DNA from: JACPTG01 sp964504135
GTDB taxonomy: Archaea > Nanobdellota > Nanobdellia > Woesearchaeales > UBA10216
Assembly (NCBI GenBank): GCA_964504135.1
Contig: CAZDCW010000024.1
Coordinates: 1 to 22,821 of the forward strand
Reading direction: 5' to 3'
Length of the DNA: 22,821 nucleotides
Below the pieces are notes generated by a model. The model saw only the letters and a list, made by a program, of their open reading frames with translations. It did not search any database and was not told the origin of the DNA. Each line of letters begins with the position of its first letter. The first letter of the stretch is position 1. The translations under genes were made by a program, and so were the position numbers. Below are positions 21,558 to 22,821 of the stretch, one piece after another.

Positions 21558-22661
21558 ATGCTTAAGGACGAGGTTCTGGAGTCCTTTGGCCTGACCAAGG
21601 CCGAGGTTAAGGCGTATCTTAGTCTTCTCTCAAAAGGTGAATCCACGGCAAGTGCGCTTGCAAGGGCGACCGGCTCAAACCGGACTTTCACTTACGACAG
21701 GCTAAAGAAACTTATTGGGAAAGGCCTGGTGACCTATGTTTCATCAGGTGGTAAGACAAGGTTCATTGCGGCCAAGCCAGGCCACCTTGTCTCGGTTCTG
21801 AAGGAGAAGGAAGCCCGGCTGCGGTCTATTCTTCCTGAGCTGGAAAGGCTTGCATCGTCAAATCCATCGCCTGCCCATGTGGAAGTTTTTTCAGGTTCGG
21901 GCGGAATCAGGAGCGCCCTTAACCGGCTGTTGAAGGAAAAGGAAATTCTTGTAAATGGTTCGCTTCAGCCTCTCAGGGATATCCCGGGCAATTATCTGGA
22001 TATTTGGAATCGGCGGAGGGTTGAATCAAAAATAAAGCTTAAAATCCTCTCTCCAAAAGTCGAGCAATATCCATTGGCCCAGGCTGACCTGCTGGAATCT
22101 GAATCAGATTCCACTATTTTCATTTCTAAAAGCATTGTTGTTATTCTGTTATGGTCCAGCGCGCTGGTTGCCATTCTTCTGAGCAGCAGGGAGATAGCGG
22201 CAAATTATGCCGCTGTATTCAACAGTTTATGGAACAGGGAGTTCAAGGTTTACCATGGCTCTGAAGGGATTGTCAAGGCGTGGACTGGTTTGGTTGAGGA
22301 AAGGCCGAAGGAAATAGCGGCCTACGGCCTCTCGTGGGATTTTGCAAGGGTCTACGGCAGGGATGCTTCAGACACATGGCATAAGCTGCGCCTGAAAAAC
22401 AGGGTTGCCCTGAAATTTGTTTCATATGCCGACGAGAAGTCAAGGAAATATTTTGCCCTGCGGACAATGGAGTGGCCCTCATTTGAAATAAAATACCTTG
22501 ACAAAACCATTGTCGGGCCTGCGTGCATTGCAATGACGCCGAAAACCATTGTGACTTTCCTTTACACTGAGAGAAATTTAAGCGCCTTGGTTATGAAGAA
22601 TAGGGAGATGATTGAGATTTACAGGAAGCATTTTGAGGTCTTGTGGGAAAAGTCGCGTTAG
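21558..22661 (+). CDS. TrmB-family regulator with a duplicated effector domain
   Basis: A 367-residue TrmB-family transcription factor. The winged helix is at 1-75: LESFGLTKAEVKAYLSLLSKG and ALARATGSNRTFTYDRLKKLIGKGLV. A short coiled linker (KEKEARLRSILPELERLA) follows. The remaining ~270 residues look like two tandem copies of the TrmB C-terminal effector domain. The first begins HVEVFSGSGGIRSALNRLL and ends YAAVFNSLWN. The second begins FKVYHGSEGIVKAWTGLV and ends RKHFEVLWEKS. TrmB proteins usually have one such domain and bind sugars, so the duplication is unusual. ATG at 21558 is chosen from TATA spacing over the in-frame TTG at 21546. The stop codon overlaps the convergent partial ORF by 4 nt. 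Confidence 0.86.
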   Translation: MLKDEVLESFGLTKAEVKAYLSLLSKGESTASALARATGSNRTFTYDRLKKLIGKGLVTYVSSGGKTRFIAAKPGHLVSVLKEKEARLRSILPELERLASSNPSPAHVEVFSGSGGIRSALNRLLKEKEILVNGSLQPLRDIPGNYLDIWNRRRVESKIKLKILSPKVEQYPLAQADLLESESDSTIFISKSIVVILLWSSALVAILLSSREIAANYAAVFNSLWNREFKVYHGSEGIVKAWTGLVEERPKEIAAYGLSWDFARVYGRDASDTWHKLRLKNRVALKFVSYADEKSRKYFALRTMEWPSFEIKYLDKTIVGPACIAMTPKTIVTFLYTERNLSALVMKNREMIEIYRKHFEVLWEKSR

Positions 22662-22807
22662 TTTTTAGCCGTTCGCTTCACGATTATATGGTTTTTATCA
22701 GGGACAGATATCTGGATTTCTTCCCCTGCTTTCAGGTCCAGGCTTTCTGCAACATGCCTGTTAAAATATAGAGAATTGCGCTGATTAGTTGATGGATATG
22801 CGCAATT
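22658..22807 (-). CDS. Partial AbrB-like C-terminal coding region at the contig end
   Basis: The minus strand has an open frame ending in TAA at 22658 that encodes NSLYFNRHVAESLDLKAGEE followed by a QISVPDKNHIIVKRT tail, the second half of a SpoVT/AbrB-like swapped hairpin. The frame is closed upstream by TAG at 22808-22810 and no start codon is visible. The 5' part is therefore missing or corrupted at the contig end. The stop overlaps the TrmB-family stop by 4 nt. Partial or pseudogene status cannot be decided. Confidence 0.5.
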   Translation of the reverse strand, partial: NCAYPSTNQRNSLYFNRHVAESLDLKAGEEIQISVPDKNHIIVKRTAKN

Positions 22808-22809
22808 CT
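22772..22809. repeat. Perfect inverted repeat at the contig end
   Basis: AGAATTGCGC (22772-22781) and its exact reverse complement GCGCAATTCT (22800-22809) are separated by 18 nt. It lies in the 5' part of the AbrB-like ORF and 12 nt from the end of the sequence. It could be an operator or, more likely, a fold-back assembly artefact. Confidence 0.75.
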
Positions 22810-22821
22810 AATCTCGTACCC

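Noticed and set aside
1..22821. CRISPR arrays, tRNA, rRNA or insertion sequences
   Set aside because: I looked for regularly spaced repeats, T-loop consensus, rRNA motifs and transposase signatures and saw none. The only exact repeat is the 21-bp duplication at 13649-13690.

Overview
The window is archaeal chromosome, about half G+C. Two assembly gaps (runs of N at 1270-1315 and 4554-4563) sit inside coding sequence. The archaeal assignment rests on TATA boxes about 27 nt upstream of many starts, ribosomal protein L10e, the GTPase Nog1, a RibL-type FAD synthase and a TrmB-family regulator. Compact genes with ATGA overlaps, many small lineage-type membrane proteins and a bacterial-type Hsp70 system suggest a small-genome (possibly DPANN) archaeon. 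The lineage is inference and was not tested.

Layout. (1) 200-4332: a heat-shock operon, Hsp20-GrpE-DnaK-(two-helix K+ channel)-DnaJ, with a hairpin in its leader. (2) 4342-4941: a VapBC-like toxin-antitoxin pair. (3) 4991-8470: a TerC/DUF475 membrane protein, a CPA2 cation/proton antiporter and an OGG-type DNA glycosylase. (4) 8515-9100: a DUF4258-like protein paired with a zinc-finger/AbrB protein, a second toxin-antitoxin candidate. (5) 9146-12881: a NYN-domain putative nuclease, malic enzyme, an Asp/Glu racemase-family protein, a DUF411 lipoprotein and an SDR-fold epimerase. (6) 12873-14555, minus strand: two lysine-poor, possibly paralogous unknown proteins, a 47-residue zinc ribbon and a Cys-rich membrane protein. 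(7) 14609-17205: Nog1 joined to a kinase-like protein; the tail of the latter overlaps rpl10e on the other strand. (8) 17739-19692, minus strand: a three-gene cassette of an OB-like/coiled-coil protein and two different DUF488 proteins. (9) 19811-21038: an unknown protein and RibL. (10) 21022-22821: a winged-helix regulator diverging from a TrmB-family regulator with a duplicated effector domain, then the tail of an AbrB-like ORF at the contig end.

Expression logic. Most monocistronic or operon-leading genes start 26-28 nt from the centre of a TATA box, which implies leaderless mRNAs. Internal operon genes use ATGA, TGATG or other short overlaps. Only a few genes (Hsp20, the lysine-poor pair and the 21444 regulator) show a Shine-Dalgarno sequence. 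This spacing rule was used to correct several starts. Convergent genes repeatedly overlap at their 3' ends (12873-12881, 17159-17205, 21022-21038, 22658-22661).

Functional themes are protein folding and stress (chaperones, oxidised-base repair), monovalent cation and metal handling (K+ channel, CPA2 antiporter, TerC-like, DUF411), toxin-antitoxin modules, ribosome assembly, and uncharacterised genes. The best candidates for something new are the OB-like/DUF488/DUF488 cassette, the Nog1-linked membrane kinase-like protein and the lysine-poor pair. None is proven to be a new system.
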